Source: Pseudomonadota bacterium (GTDB taxonomy: Bacteria > Pseudomonadota > Gammaproteobacteria > Burkholderiales > Methylophilaceae). Taken from it: 64,000 bases of DNA. The notes under the pieces were generated by a model, which saw nothing but the letters and a program-made list of their open reading frames with translations, had not been told where the DNA came from and did no database searches. Positions 30,430-41,676 of this stretch are shown piece by piece; position 1 is the stretch's first letter; every line of letters starts with the position of its first letter. The DNA is taken from the NCBI GenBank assembly GCA_029563075.1, contig JAKQTN010000067.1, positions 55,775-119,774 on the forward strand, read 5' to 3'. Position numbers and translations under genes: made by a program.

Positions 30430-32977
30430 ATTTCTTGGCGGTTGATTTTTTTGCAGCCGGTTTTTTAGTGGCGGATTTTTTGACCGCCGTTTTCTTCGCG
30501 GCCAGTTTTTTGGCACTGGCTTTCTTGGCAGGTGTTTCTTTTGCAGCTTTTTCGGCCAGTAATCCGAGTGCTTCCTCAAGTGTCAACTCTTCAGGCGCAA
30601 TGCTTTTTGGAAGGGTCGCACGCACCTTGCCATGCTGCACATACGGCCCATAGCGGCCAGCATACACTTCAATCCTGCCCTCTGCCGAAGGGTGTGTGCC
30701 CAAATCCGCAATCGGCGCAGGACCGGCGTTAGCCTGGGCCAATAAGTTCACGGCGCCAGCCAAATCAATGCTGAACACACTTTCTGATTTCGGGATCGAC
30801 TTAAACTTACCATCGTGATTGACATAAGGCCCAAAGCGGCCAATATTAGCGATGACTTTTTTACCGGTTTCTGGATGCAAGCCCAAATCGCGCGGTAAAG
30901 ATAGCAGCATGTTGGCAATATCAATATTGACATTAGCAAGCGGAATTTCTTTGGGAATGCTCACACGTTTCGGTTTTTTCTTATCGCCTTCAACTGCCAC
31001 GCCTACCTGCAAATACGGGCCATATGGGCCATTCATTAAATAGATGTCTTTGCCGGATTCTTCATCGGTGCCGATTGCAACCGGGTCAGCGCCAACGGTT
31101 GCTGTGCCATTCAGGCTGCGTTTGTAGTCGCATTTTGGCGTATCGTTATAGCCGGTGCAGCCAATAAAACTGCCGTAGCGGCTTAATTGTTTCTGCAGCG
31201 GCTTACCGCATTTTGGACAGGCTTCATCAAGCAATTCATTGCCTGGTCGATCCACATCAGCTTTGCTCTGAATTTGCTGATTAAAATCCTGCCAAAATTC
31301 ATCCATCAGCGGAATCCATTCGCGCTCACCTTCCGCTACGCTATCCAGCGCATTCTCCAGATTGGCGGTGAAGTCATAATCTACATATTTTGTGAAATGT
31401 TCGGTCAGGAATTTATTGACCACGCGACCCACATCCGTCGGCGTAAAGCGCTTTTTATCTAACAGCACATATTCGCGGTCCTGCAGCGTGCTGATGATGC
31501 TGGCGTAGGTGGAAGGGCGGCCAATACCGTATTCTTCCAGTACTTTCACTAGGCTTGCCTCGCCGTATCTGGGGGGCGGTTCGGTAAAATGCTGATCGCC
31601 GTAGATCTTTTCTACATTCAAAACCTCACCTGTCTCTAAATGCGGCAGTTTGGCCTCCGCTTCTTCTTCCTCGTCGTCTGTGCCTTCCATATAAACGGCG
31701 ATAAATCCCGGGAATACAAGCGTCTGGCCACTGGCGCGGAATAAGTTGGCCTCAGAACCTACTGCCAAATCAACACTCACAGCATCAAACTTTGCTGTCG
31801 ACATTTGACAGGCCACGCTACGTTTCCAAATCATCTCGTAGAGTTTAAACTGTTCATCATTCAGGTATTTACGCATGCTGGCAGGCGTGCGGAAAATATC
31901 GGTCGGGCGTATCGCCTCATGCGCTTCCTGCGCATTTTTGGCCTTGGTTTTGTACATGATGGGCGATTTGGGTAAATATTCCGCCTCAAAATTTTTCTTC
32001 ACGTAATCGCGAATGCTCATCACCGCTTCGGCTGCCATGCTGAATGAATCGGTACGCATGTAAGTGATTAGGCCGACCGTCCCGGAGCCAATATCCACGC
32101 CTTCATATAGCTGCTGGGCCACGCGCATGGCACGGCTGGTAGTAAAGCCCAGCTTGCGTACCGCTTCTTGTTGCAAGGTGGAGGTGGTAAACGGCGCAGC
32201 AGGGCTGCGGCTGCGCTGTTTCTTCTCGACGCGCGAAACAGTGGTTTTGCCTGCGCTGACGAGCAGCAATTTGCCGACGATGTCGGCTTGCTGGTCATGA
32301 TTGATGACGCTGAACTGCTCGATTTTTTCGCCATCCAACAGAATGAGCTTGGCGCTAAAACGATGTGCATGTTTAAGCGCGTCAAGGTGAATCGTCCAGT
32401 ATTCCTGGCTTTTAAACGCTTCGATTTCCAGCTCACGCTCTACTATCAGACGCAGCGCGGGGCTTTGCACGCGGCCTGCTGAAAGGCCGCGACGGATTTT
32501 CTTCCATAGCAGGGGCGATAAATTAAAGCCGACCAGATAATCCAGTGCACGGCGCGCTTGCTGCGCGTTGACCAGATTCATCGCGATGTCGCGCGGATGC
32601 TCTATGGCGTGTTTAACGGCTGTCTGGGTAATCTCGTTGAATTCCACGCGCTTTAAGATTTTATTTTTGAGTAATTTTTTATCTTTCAGGATTTCCGCAA
32701 TATGCCATGAAATCGCTTCGCCTTCGCGGTCCGGGTCGGTGGCCAGGTAAATGCTGTCGGCAGATTTGACGGCCTTGGCAATCGCATCTACGTGCTTGCT
32801 GTTGCGGTCAATAATGTCGTACTTCATGGCGAAATTGTTGGCAGGGTCGACCGCGCCGTTTTTAGGAATCAAATCACGCACATGGCCGTATGACGCCAAC
32901 ACTTCGAACTCGTTGCCGAGATATTTTTTAAGTGTTTTGGCTTTTGAAGGCGATTCAACAATAAGCAGTTTGGACAT
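30428..32977 (-). CDS. topA: DNA topoisomerase I with Lys/Ala-rich C-terminal tail
   Basis: LLIVESPSKAKTLKKYLG, YMRTDS, GRPSTYASII; zinc-finger region; KKxAAKK tail. Confidence 0.95.
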   Translation of the reverse strand: MSKLLIVESPSKAKTLKKYLGNEFEVLASYGHVRDLIPKNGAVDPANNFAMKYDIIDRNSKHVDAIAKAVKSADSIYLATDPDREGEAISWHIAEILKDKKLLKNKILKRVEFNEITQTAVKHAIEHPRDIAMNLVNAQQARRALDYLVGFNLSPLLWKKIRRGLSAGRVQSPALRLIVERELEIEAFKSQEYWTIHLDALKHAHRFSAKLILLDGEKIEQFSVINHDQQADIVGKLLLVSAGKTTVSRVEKKQRSRSPAAPFTTSTLQQEAVRKLGFTTSRAMRVAQQLYEGVDIGSGTVGLITYMRTDSFSMAAEAVMSIRDYVKKNFEAEYLPKSPIMYKTKAKNAQEAHEAIRPTDIFRTPASMRKYLNDEQFKLYEMIWKRSVACQMSTAKFDAVSVDLAVGSEANLFRASGQTLVFPGFIAVYMEGTDDEEEEAEAKLPHLETGEVLNVEKIYGDQHFTEPPPRYGEASLVKVLEEYGIGRPSTYASIISTLQDREYVLLDKKRFTPTDVGRVVNKFLTEHFTKYVDYDFTANLENALDSVAEGEREWIPLMDEFWQDFNQQIQSKADVDRPGNELLDEACPKCGKPLQKQLSRYGSFIGCTGYNDTPKCDYKRSLNGTATVGADPVAIGTDEESGKDIYLMNGPYGPYLQVGVAVEGDKKKPKRVSIPKEIPLANVNIDIANMLLSLPRDLGLHPETGKKVIANIGRFGPYVNHDGKFKSIPKSESVFSIDLAGAVNLLAQANAGPAPIADLGTHPSAEGRIEVYAGRYGPYVQHGKVRATLPKSIAPEELTLEEALGLLAEKAAKETPAKKASAKKLAAKKTAVKKSATKKPAAKKSTAKK

Positions 32978-33083
32978 TTAAACCTTGAATTTAAGCGCTA
33001 GAGTTAACGCATTGCCTAGATAATAACAAGCTAACGCGCAAATGCACAATAAGCGATCAAACAAAATATCGAGTGAGAGATAA

Positions 33084-33986
33084 TTAATTACGGGTAAATT
33101 CTATGCGTTTGCCATCATTCAGGGCAATGCTCAAGGCTGCGCCTTCACTGGCGATATCACCAAATAGCGGATCTTCATCTTCACGCTTAGCTTGGCTTAA
33201 GCTTTTGAAATCATACAAATTATAATCGGCCAAATGCGATGGCTCAACATTGGTGATGGCGCGGAAGATGTTATTGATACGGCCGGGCTGCTCGCGTTCC
33301 CAAGCTTGTAACATGTCTTTCACTTTTTGGCGTTGCAGGTTTTCCTGAGAGCCGCACAAATCGCACGGAATAATCGGGAACTGCATTTGCCGCGCATAGC
33401 TGGCGATATCTTTCTCGCTGCAGTAAGCCAATGGCCTGATCACGACATTCTGCTTGTCGTTGGTGGCGAGTTTGGGCGGCATGGCTTTGAGCTTGGCGCC
33501 AAAGAACATATTCAAAAAAAGCGTTTCCACAATGTCGTCGCGATGATGCCCCAGTGCAATTTTATTCGCCCCCAGCTCTTTTGCGGTGGTGTAGATAATG
33601 CCGCGCCGCAGACGGGAGCAGAGCGAACAAGTAGTTTTGCCTTCTGGAATTTTTTCTTTCACGACAGAATAGGTGTCGGCCTCGACAATGCGGTAATCAA
33701 TACCGAGCTGTTCAAAATAACGCGGCAACACATCTGCGGGAAACCCTGGCTGTTTTTGGTCAAGGCTCATCGCAATCAGTTTGAAGCTGATAGGAGCGCG
33801 TTCCTGCAGGGCAAGCAGAATCATCAGCATGGCGTGACTATCTTTGCCGCCGCTCATGCACACCAGCACGGTGTCGCCTTCCTCAATCATGTTGTAGTCG
33901 CCAATCGCCTTGCCTACGGACGTAATCAGGCTGTTACGCAATTTAACAAAATTGCCAGAAGCGTTATCAGGTAAGTGTTTGATCAT
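33084..33986 (-). CDS. ttcA: tRNA 2-thiocytidine(32) synthetase TtcA
   Basis: SGGKDS PP-loop, two CxxC motifs (CSLC, CDLC). Confidence 0.94.
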   Translation of the reverse strand: MIKHLPDNASGNFVKLRNSLITSVGKAIGDYNMIEEGDTVLVCMSGGKDSHAMLMILLALQERAPISFKLIAMSLDQKQPGFPADVLPRYFEQLGIDYRIVEADTYSVVKEKIPEGKTTCSLCSRLRRGIIYTTAKELGANKIALGHHRDDIVETLFLNMFFGAKLKAMPPKLATNDKQNVVIRPLAYCSEKDIASYARQMQFPIIPCDLCGSQENLQRQKVKDMLQAWEREQPGRINNIFRAITNVEPSHLADYNLYDFKSLSQAKREDEDPLFGDIASEGAALSIALNDGKRIEFTRN

Positions 33987-34729
33987 AAATTGAGCGACCT
34001 TCCGCCATCCACCGCCAGTACATGGCCGGTAACAAAGGGCGCATCGTAAACCAGAAATTTAACAGCTTTGGCGATGTCGCTCGCATCGCCCACGCGTTTA
34101 AGCAAGGTTTGCGAAATCACGCGCTGGCGATACACTTCGTCAAACTGCGGGTTATTTTCCGGCCATTGCACCGGGCCTGGCGCAACCGCATTCACGCGCA
34201 CTTCGGGGCTGAGTTCATGCGCGAGTGATTTGGTGAGGGTGACCAAACCTGCTTTGGCCACGCTGTACACCACATAGCCCTTTTTGGGGCGCTCAATATG
34301 CATGTCAGTAATATTTACAATGCAGCCATGATTTTTGCGTAATTCTGTGGCGGCAGCCTGAGCAAGAAACATAGGCGCCTTCAGGTTGCTGCCTATCAAG
34401 TCGTGCCAGTTTTCTTCGTTAATATGGCCAATCTCGGTAGGGTAGTAGCTGGAGGCGTTGTTGATGAGCACGTCCAGTTTACCAAATTGGTTGACCGTTT
34501 CGTGCACCAGATTGGGCATGACGGCAATATTGAGTAGATCGCCCTGAATGATCGCAACCGAGTTGGCGCGCTGTAAATTCAGTTCTGCCTGCAGTGCTCG
34601 CGCCTCGTTAATGCTAGTTTTGTAATGGATCATCAAATTAGCGCCATTCGCATGCAACTCGCGGCAAATCGCCGCGCCCACGCGTTTGGCGCCACCCGTA
34701 ATCAATACCACTTTACCTGTTAGTTTCAC
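33983..34729 (-). CDS. SDR family oxidoreductase / pteridine reductase
   Basis: [21 protein letters not shown]-x-x-x-K (YSVAK); [12 protein letters not shown] as in pteridine reductases. Confidence 0.85.
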   Translation of the reverse strand: MKLTGKVVLITGGAKRVGAAICRELHANGANLMIHYKTSINEARALQAELNLQRANSVAIIQGDLLNIAVMPNLVHETVNQFGKLDVLINNASSYYPTEIGHINEENWHDLIGSNLKAPMFLAQAAATELRKNHGCIVNITDMHIERPKKGYVVYSVAKAGLVTLTKSLAHELSPEVRVNAVAPGPVQWPENNPQFDEVYRQRVISQTLLKRVGDASDIAKAVKFLVYDAPFVTGHVLAVDGGRSLNL

Positions 34730-34768
34730 AATTCACTCACTTTTTAGTTGCCCACATTATAATAGGGA

Positions 34769-35947
34769 ATGGCTATACCATCTAATAAGAATCTACCTAT
34801 CCCGCCGCTTGAAGCGCAGACACTAAGCCAGCAGCTTGGCTGTGCTATTCAACAAGCCATCGCGCAGAATGGGGGCTGGATTTCGTTTGCAGATTTTATG
34901 CACGCTGCGCTTTATACGCCTAACTTAGGGTATTACGCAGGCGGTGCGCGCAAATTCGGGCACGGTGGAGATTTTGTCACTGCGCCGGAGATTTCGCCAG
35001 TTTTTGCCCAAACCCTTGCCCGCCAAGCGGCTCAAATATTAAAGGTTAGCAAAGGCAACATTCTAGAACTGGGCGCCGGTACCGGAAAGTTGGCGGCAGA
35101 TTTATTGCTGGAATTGGCACAGCTACATAAGTTGCCAAGCCAATATTTTATATTGGAAGTGAGTGATTACTTGCGCCAGGTTCAGCGGGAAACATGTCAG
35201 GAAAAATTGCCGGCCGAATTGTTCGCCAAGCTCACCTGGCTGGAAACTCTGCCTGAAAAATTCAGCGGCTTGATATTGGGTAACGAGGTGCTGGATGCGA
35301 TTCCCGTCCACTTGCTGCACAAAACCGCAGAGGGCTGGGGCGAGCGCGGGGTGAGTTTTACAGATGAATTTGTATGGCAGGATGCACCGTTAAGTGCGCC
35401 CAGTCTGGCGGAAAATCTGCCTGATGATTTGCCGCAAGATTATGTGACGGAAGTCTGCCCCGCCGCATCAGCATTGGTACGCAGCCTAGCGGAAATATTG
35501 GAAACGGGCGCGATTATACTTATTGATTACGGGTTTTCCGCGCGCGAGTATTATCATCCGCAGCGCAGCCAGGGCACGCTGATGTGCCACTACCAGCATC
35601 TTGCCCATAGCAATCCGTTGACACACATTGGGCTGCAGGACATTACCGCGCATGTCAATTTCACCCAAATAGCGCAAGTGGCTAATTTAATGAGCTCTGG
35701 AGAGGCACATGTAATAAGGCTTGCAGGCTATGTCAATCAAGCCCGGTTTTTAATCAATTGCGGCATTTTAGAGCTGCTGCAGCAGTTTTCGCCGCACGAG
35801 CCGCAATACATGAAACTGGTGGCAGCCGCGCAGAAACTTATGTCTCCCGCCGAAATGGGTGAACTGTTCAAGGTGATTGCGTTGACTAAAAATATGGAAT
35901 TGCCACTCCTGGGTTTTGCGCAGGGCGATAAAGCGCATACGCTCTAA
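34769..35947 (+). CDS. SAM-dependent methyltransferase, MidA/NDUFAF7 family (DUF185)
   Basis: [40 protein letters not shown]. Confidence 0.88.
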   Translation: MAIPSNKNLPIPPLEAQTLSQQLGCAIQQAIAQNGGWISFADFMHAALYTPNLGYYAGGARKFGHGGDFVTAPEISPVFAQTLARQAAQILKVSKGNILELGAGTGKLAADLLLELAQLHKLPSQYFILEVSDYLRQVQRETCQEKLPAELFAKLTWLETLPEKFSGLILGNEVLDAIPVHLLHKTAEGWGERGVSFTDEFVWQDAPLSAPSLAENLPDDLPQDYVTEVCPAASALVRSLAEILETGAIILIDYGFSAREYYHPQRSQGTLMCHYQHLAHSNPLTHIGLQDITAHVNFTQIAQVANLMSSGEAHVIRLAGYVNQARFLINCGILELLQQFSPHEPQYMKLVAAAQKLMSPAEMGELFKVIALTKNMELPLLGFAQGDKAHTL

Positions 35948-35972
35948 AAATAATATCAGTATAATGCGCGCC

Positions 35973-36674
35973 ATGACAGATACAGAAAACACTCAACATC
36001 GCCGCATCCGCAGCTTCGTATTGCGCCAGGGCCGCCTAACCAAGGGCCAGGAGCGTGCGCTGGAAACGGGCTGGCTGAGCTATGGCGTGGATTATCGCCA
36101 AGCCATGCTTGATTTAAGCCAGTTATTTGGTCGTAGCGGCAGTAAAAAAATCCTCGAAATTGGCTTTGGCATGGGTGATGCCACCTCGCAAATTGCACAA
36201 ACCTTGCCAGAGGCGGATTTCTTGGCAGTGGAGGTGCATACACCAGGAGTCGGCAGCCTGCTTAAGCTAATTCAAGAGCGGGCACTTACTAACATCCGCA
36301 TTGTTCAGCATGATGCGGTCGAGGTGCTGCAGAATATGTTGCCAGATGCCAGTCTGGATGGCGTGCATATTTTCTTTCCTGATCCGTGGCACAAAAAGCG
36401 TCATCACAAGCGTCGCTTGATTCAGGCCGAATTTGTAAAGCTGCTGTGCAGCAAACTTAAAATCGGAGGCTATTTGCACGTGGCGACCGATTGGCAGGAA
36501 TATGCCGAATGGGTGCTGGAGGTGCTGCACGCCGAGCCGCAACTGCAAAACATGGCAGCAAAAGAGAGCAATGGCTATGCTGAAAAGCCTGAATATCGCC
36601 CACTGACCAAGTTTGAAAATCGTGGATTAAAGCTGGGACACGGTGTTTGGGATTTGGTTTTTACGCGTGTCTAA
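35973..36674 (+). CDS. trmB: tRNA (guanine-N7-)-methyltransferase
   Basis: [26 protein letters not shown]; start chosen at MTDTEN. Confidence 0.94.
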   Translation: MTDTENTQHRRIRSFVLRQGRLTKGQERALETGWLSYGVDYRQAMLDLSQLFGRSGSKKILEIGFGMGDATSQIAQTLPEADFLAVEVHTPGVGSLLKLIQERALTNIRIVQHDAVEVLQNMLPDASLDGVHIFFPDPWHKKRHHKRRLIQAEFVKLLCSKLKIGGYLHVATDWQEYAEWVLEVLHAEPQLQNMAAKESNGYAEKPEYRPLTKFENRGLKLGHGVWDLVFTRV

Positions 36675-36735
36675 CGCTGCGCGAGCACACCGCTGCGTAT
36701 CGCTTGCTCACTTCTCACACATAAAATGAAGCTAT

Positions 36736-37344
36736 TTATTCCCGAGTATTTTCCGAAAACAGCCACGCACCTATAATTTTCTCGGCCTCTTCCACGCCTT
36801 GTTTTTTGAGGCTGGAGAACAGTTGAACCGTACAGTTTCCCCAACCGTTTTCTAGCTCTTTTCTGACTTTCATCAATGTCTGGTTGGCTTCGTTGCGCGA
36901 GAGCTTATCTGACTTAGTTAGCAGCACATGTACTGGCTTGCCGCTTGGGCAAAACCAATCCAGCATTTGTCTGTCCAGCGGAGTGAGCGGGTGGCGGCTA
37001 TCCATGACAAGCACCAGGCCCGCAAGGCTGGTACGCTCGCTTAAGTAGCGCGACAACACGCTTTGCCAGTGTGCGCGCATTGCCTCCGGCACCTTGGCAT
37101 AACCGTAACCAGGCAAATCGACCAAGTGCCTGTCGTTGCCAAGCGTGAAAAAGTTAATCAGTTGTGTGCGGCCAGGCTGCTTGCTCACATAAGCCAGGCG
37201 ATTGTGGTTAGCCAGTGTGTTGAGTGCACTGGATTTTCCAGCATTAGAGCGTCCAGCAAACGCCACTTCAATACCGCTGGCAGGCGGCAGATCACGCAGA
37301 TGGTGTGCTGAAATGTGGAATGTGGCGTTCTGGAATAAAGGCAT
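36736..37344 (-). CDS. engB: Ribosome biogenesis GTP-binding protein YihA/YsxC (EngB)
   Basis: [25 protein letters not shown]. Confidence 0.95.
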   Translation of the reverse strand: MPLFQNATFHISAHHLRDLPPASGIEVAFAGRSNAGKSSALNTLANHNRLAYVSKQPGRTQLINFFTLGNDRHLVDLPGYGYAKVPEAMRAHWQSVLSRYLSERTSLAGLVLVMDSRHPLTPLDRQMLDWFCPSGKPVHVLLTKSDKLSRNEANQTLMKVRKELENGWGNCTVQLFSSLKKQGVEEAEKIIGAWLFSENTRE

Positions 37345-37437
37345 GCAATATTTTTGCTGTAAATGAATTAAGCCGCAAATGCTATCACGAACGGGCTATT
37401 CTTGATAAAATATTAAATTGATTAAATAGTTATAAGG

Positions 37438-38097
37438 TTGCGGGGTTTAAGTATGCGTATTGGGTTAGGAGCATTATTGTTAAGTTTGGCAGTTTCATCA
37501 GCCTTGGCAGAAACAAAGGCTGCTGGTAATAAAGCGGCAGAAAAGTCGCCACCAGCGGTTGCCGAAGCAACTTCTACAGAAAAAACCGTACAGACCATGT
37601 GCGCCGCGTGCCATGCGTCAGATGGCAATAGCGTCATTACTTTGAATCCGAAACTGGCAGGCCAGAGTTCGGAATATCTGTTAAAACAACTGACCAATTT
37701 CAAAGAGGGTAAGCGTGCCAATGCTGTGATGAGCGGCATGGCGGCTAACTTAACGCCAGAGGAAATGACGAATCTGGCTACATATTTTTCTGCAAAAAGT
37801 CCAACTTTAGGTCAAGCCAAAACCAATGGTGCGGGTTCGCTGGGCGAGAAAATTTACCGGGGCGGTATTGCCGCAACCAACGTGCCCGCCTGTGCGGCTT
37901 GTCACGGTGCAACCGGTGCCGGGATCCCTAAGCAGTTTCCTCGTTTGGCCGGCCAGCACGCAGATTACACGTTGGCGCAGATGAGAATTTTCCGCACGGG
38001 CGAGCGTGCAAATGCGCCGATGATGCAGGCGATAGCGGCCAAAATGACCGATGCAGAAATGCAGGCGGTTGCTGATTACATGCAGGGTCTGCGTTAA
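37438..38097 (+). CDS. Di-heme cytochrome c4
   Basis: Two CAACH heme motifs, signal peptide. Confidence 0.9.
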   Translation: MRGLSMRIGLGALLLSLAVSSALAETKAAGNKAAEKSPPAVAEATSTEKTVQTMCAACHASDGNSVITLNPKLAGQSSEYLLKQLTNFKEGKRANAVMSGMAANLTPEEMTNLATYFSAKSPTLGQAKTNGAGSLGEKIYRGGIAATNVPACAACHGATGAGIPKQFPRLAGQHADYTLAQMRIFRTGERANAPMMQAIAAKMTDAEMQAVADYMQGLR

Positions 38098-38100
38098 TTG

Positions 38101-39837
38101 TCAGTTTGCAGGGTTGGGTGCAAGCTCAATCCTGAAGCGCACCTCGCCGTTCAGGTTAGAGGCTAAACTCAACGCATAGCCTGCCTGTCTGGCATCCTGT
38201 GCGGCATGGTATAGCCCCACGCCCAGCCCATTGGGGGAAGCGATATGTTTTTTAAACAAATCGTTTGCAATCCCCGCATTCATTGCCCTGCCGGTATCAA
38301 CCACATCAATACAAAATCCGCTGTCGCCTCCATCGTGCATTTCTACTTTGATCGAGGTATCCGGTTGATGTTTGATTTTCTCAAGCGCGTTGTTCAGCAG
38401 GTTATCCAGCACGCTGTCCAGCACTTCGGCATTAATTTCCTGCTTGGGTAAATTCTCCGCTAAAAATTCAATATCATCGTGATGATGCCGCAACTGCAGA
38501 TTTTTCCACCAGGCAGACATTTTTTCGAGCCTTTTCTTATCTTCTCCGGGTGCTTTGAGTTTGTCGAGCGTGGCTGCAATGCGTTGGTTGAGCATCGGCA
38601 GCTGTCTGCGGATAAGCCGCAGCAGCGCTTCGTTATCGGTTGCATTATCGGCATTATTGCTTTGCTCGGCGGCGGAAACCAGCGCACCCACCGATTGCAG
38701 AATGTTTTTAATGTCATGCGTCAGGCGCGATCCGGTCTCGTAAAAAGCCTGCATATAGGCGTTTTGCCGCAGGGTTTCTTCACGACGTTTGGCCTCGTAA
38801 AATTCGCCCATAATCTGCGTGAGCAGTTTTACATGCACATAAAGCGCAGGTGAAATCTGCCAGCGTGTATGCAGGCTCATGTGGAAATCTTTAAAATTAA
38901 AATGCGTGATATGGTCGGAAGTCTCACCCAGTTTGCCTTGTGATTCATCGGCCAGCCAGGAAACGCCGGAAACCCATGGCAGCGCAGTCATCTCGGCCAT
39001 TGCTGCCTGAATAAAGCCATTTGGGGTGGATTCAATCTCGCCCATCGCTGCAATGTTTTTAATCCATTTTTCAAATGGCATGCCGATACTCAGCAGGTAA
39101 CGTGACATGAGTAGCTCAACACCCGAAAACCGCGTATTAGGTTTCCAGAAAAAGCTAAAAATGATTAGGCCAAAGGCCAGACCAAAGATGGTGATAAACA
39201 TCACCTGGACATAGTTGATTGCCTGTATCGTACCGACCGCATAGCTGGAAAGCGCCAGAATAAATGCCATCATCATCAATAGCAAGGTATAGAAAAAGTC
39301 TAAAATGGGCACTTGCCCAGCTTTATGGGATTGGCCGCCAATAAATAAAATGGCGATAGGCAGCAAAGGGATGAAATAGCGAATTACAAATTTCGCCGCC
39401 TCTAAGTCGTCAGAGGATCCAAGCAGTTTGGGTATCACCCACAGCAATAGCATAGAGAGCAGGTAACTGGCCGCAAGGATATGGATGATGTGATTTGATT
39501 TGGATTCTTCCGCAAACACACGCCCGCCTAAAAGGCCGAATAAGATGGATAACCATATCGCGGTAAGCCACCAGTTGATATAGAAAAAGGCAATCAACCC
39601 GACGCCGACAAATACAGCAATTGCGGGTGCGGAGAGTTTTTCTGTGCTACGCCATACCGGCTGCCACATTAAAAACAAGCCATAATGGCATAAGAAAAAC
39701 GCGCGTTGCAGATGGGAAGCGCCATCACCCCAAATTAGAAAAGCATGCAGCGTCAGCAGCATCAATGCCAGTATGCGCTGCGAGTTGGCTGCCAATAATT
39801 GATTAATTTTGACGTAGTTAAACATAAGTATAGACAT
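38101..39837 (-). CDS. Membrane-bound sensor histidine kinase, orphan
   Basis: Multi-TM N-terminus, LTHDIKNILQSVGALV H-box, DNLLNNALEKI and GLGVGLYHA ATPase motifs. Confidence 0.82.
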   Translation of the reverse strand: MSILMFNYVKINQLLAANSQRILALMLLTLHAFLIWGDGASHLQRAFFLCHYGLFLMWQPVWRSTEKLSAPAIAVFVGVGLIAFFYINWWLTAIWLSILFGLLGGRVFAEESKSNHIIHILAASYLLSMLLLWVIPKLLGSSDDLEAAKFVIRYFIPLLPIAILFIGGQSHKAGQVPILDFFYTLLLMMMAFILALSSYAVGTIQAINYVQVMFITIFGLAFGLIIFSFFWKPNTRFSGVELLMSRYLLSIGMPFEKWIKNIAAMGEIESTPNGFIQAAMAEMTALPWVSGVSWLADESQGKLGETSDHITHFNFKDFHMSLHTRWQISPALYVHVKLLTQIMGEFYEAKRREETLRQNAYMQAFYETGSRLTHDIKNILQSVGALVSAAEQSNNADNATDNEALLRLIRRQLPMLNQRIAATLDKLKAPGEDKKRLEKMSAWWKNLQLRHHHDDIEFLAENLPKQEINAEVLDSVLDNLLNNALEKIKHQPDTSIKVEMHDGGDSGFCIDVVDTGRAMNAGIANDLFKKHIASPNGLGVGLYHAAQDARQAGYALSLASNLNGEVRFRIELAPNPAN

Positions 39838-39911
39838 GGCGGCGGCTAAAGAGTTAAGTGTTGGGTTAAACGAAGCTGAAGCATAATCTAAATGAGGGAC
39901 TAAGAACAGTG

Positions 39912-39926
39912 TGTCAATAAATTGTC
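39912..39926 (+). promoter_or_regulatory. Candidate PilR-type upstream activating sites (TGTC-N7-TGTC)
   Basis: Two TGTC boxes 11 bp apart, ~110-125 bp upstream of predicted sigma-54 TSS. Confidence 0.4.
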
Positions 39927-40009
39927 ACAAACGATGAAATTTCATCATTTTTTTTGTTAACTTAGCAGGAAACTTGACGTAGCGCCGCTTGAAATAAGGT
40001 CTTGCGGGG

Positions 40010-40025
40010 TGGCATAGTACTTGCA
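40010..40025 (+). promoter_or_regulatory. Sigma-54 promoter (-24/-12)
   Basis: TGGCATAGTACTTGCA; exact consensus spacing of GG and GC; upstream of prepilin. Confidence 0.75.
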
Positions 40026-40093
40026 TAAATTTCATTGAGCGTGGATGAATCAACAAGAATGTCACACATGATAATTGGTTAAAGGATACCAAA

Positions 40094-40735
40094 ATGAACA
40101 AACAGACAGGTTTTACCCTAATCGAGCTGGCCATCGTGTTAGTAATTATCGGCTTGTTACTCGGCGGCGTGCTCAGAGGGCAAGAGCTGATTAACAGTGC
40201 CAAGGTGAAGAATATGGCACGTGATTTTCAGAATGTACAAGTTTACATCTATGGTTATCAAGATAAATTCAAGGCGTTGCCAGGGGATGACGCTTCAGTG
40301 GCGACTCATGTAACAGGAGGCACGGCAGGAACTACCGGAACGTTAGGTAATGGCGTTATACAGGGCAGTTGGAATACTACAACTGATGGCGATGAGTCAT
40401 GTGTGTTCTGGCAACATGTTCGACTTGCTGGTTTGGCTCCTGGCCCAACGGTGGTAAGCTGTGCGGCTGGGAATACATATCAACCACGCAATGCAGATGG
40501 CGGTTTAATTGGCATTCAAAGTGTGTCAGGATTTACAGCTATTACAGGCATGTCTGGAGCGTATGTCGTTTGTTCTGACGCTATTCTTGGTAAATTTGCT
40601 AAACAGTTAGATACGACTCTGGATGATGGCGTGGGTGATACAGGTTCTGTGAAGGTCGCTGTAAATGGCACCCCTAGCGCAGGTGTTGCAGCCCCTGTCG
40701 ATGCTACACCTTATATGGTTTGCATGGCTTTCTGA
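40094..40735 (+). CDS. Type IV-like prepilin/pseudopilin (class III N-terminal methylation motif)
   Basis: MNKQTGFTLIELAIVLVIIGLLLGG; Cys-containing globular domain. Confidence 0.88.
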   Translation: MNKQTGFTLIELAIVLVIIGLLLGGVLRGQELINSAKVKNMARDFQNVQVYIYGYQDKFKALPGDDASVATHVTGGTAGTTGTLGNGVIQGSWNTTTDGDESCVFWQHVRLAGLAPGPTVVSCAAGNTYQPRNADGGLIGIQSVSGFTAITGMSGAYVVCSDAILGKFAKQLDTTLDDGVGDTGSVKVAVNGTPSAGVAAPVDATPYMVCMAF

Positions 40736-40754
40736 AAGTAACTTGTATTGATAT

Positions 40755-40780
40755 AGCCCGCTTTATGCGGGCTTTTTGTT
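40755..40780 (+). terminator. Rho-independent terminator after prepilin
   Basis: AGCCCGC-tttat-GCGGGCT-TTTTG. Confidence 0.88.
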
Positions 40781-40872
40781 TTGTGTAATAACATTGCAGC
40801 AATCGCTAAATGTAGGTTTTGATTTAGTCTTGTTTTCAATTAGAATAGTTGCAAATTTAAATTGCATAACAA

Positions 40873-41676
40873 ATGACTCAAAATATCGTCGAAATTGACA
40901 ACCTCTCATTTGGCTACAAAGGTCGCATGTTGCATCAGGGCATCAATATGGTGTTTCCGCGCGGCAAAGTGGTGGCCATTATGGGCGGCAGCGGAAGCGG
41001 TAAAACCACGCTGTTGCGTTTGATTGGCGGGCAGATCAGGCCTAACAAAGGCGAGGTGCGCGTGGATGACCAGGTGGTGCATAAGCAAAGCCGTGAGGGC
41101 CTATACCAGCTACGCCGTAAGATGGGCATGCTGTTTCAGCATGGCGCGTTGTTTACCGATTTGTCGGTGTATGAAAATGTTGCTTTCCCCATGCGCGAAC
41201 ATACCCAACTTCCTGAAAGCATGATTCATGATCTGGTGTTGATGAAGTTGCACGCAGTTGGCTTACGTGGCGCGCATCAACTCATGCCCACGGAACTCTC
41301 TGGTGGTATGGCGCGGCGGGTAGCTTTGGCACGTGCCATTGCGCTAGACCCAGATATCGTGATGTATGACGAGCCTTTTGCGGGGCTGGATCCGATTTCC
41401 ATGGGTGTGATCTGCGACTTAATCCGCACGCTTAACGATGCACTGGGCACGACTTCGATTATCGTATCGCACGATGTGAAAGAAACTTTTTTAATCGCAG
41501 ATTATGTGTATTTTGTGGCAAATGGCACAGTGGCGGCGGAAGGTACGCCGGCTGATTTGAGTAAATCCAGCTTACCGTTCGTGCATCAGTTTGTGCATGG
41601 CGAAAAAGATGGCCCGGTGCCGTTTCATTATGCCGCGGGCGATTATAAACAAGACTTACTGGGGTTTGAAGCATGA
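40873..41676 (+). CDS. mlaF: Phospholipid ABC transporter ATP-binding protein MlaF
   Basis: Walker A GGSGSGKTT, LSGGMARRVALARAI; mla gene order. Confidence 0.93.
   Translation: MTQNIVEIDNLSFGYKGRMLHQGINMVFPRGKVVAIMGGSGSGKTTLLRLIGGQIRPNKGEVRVDDQVVHKQSREGLYQLRRKMGMLFQHGALFTDLSVYENVAFPMREHTQLPESMIHDLVLMKLHAVGLRGAHQLMPTELSGGMARRVALARAIALDPDIVMYDEPFAGLDPISMGVICDLIRTLNDALGTTSIIVSHDVKETFLIADYVYFVANGTVAAEGTPADLSKSSLPFVHQFVHGEKDGPVPFHYAAGDYKQDLLGFEA

Noticed and set aside
33327-33974. 215-aa plus-strand ORF opposite ttcA
   Set aside because: Fully antisense to a confident conserved gene; composition typical of shadow ORF.
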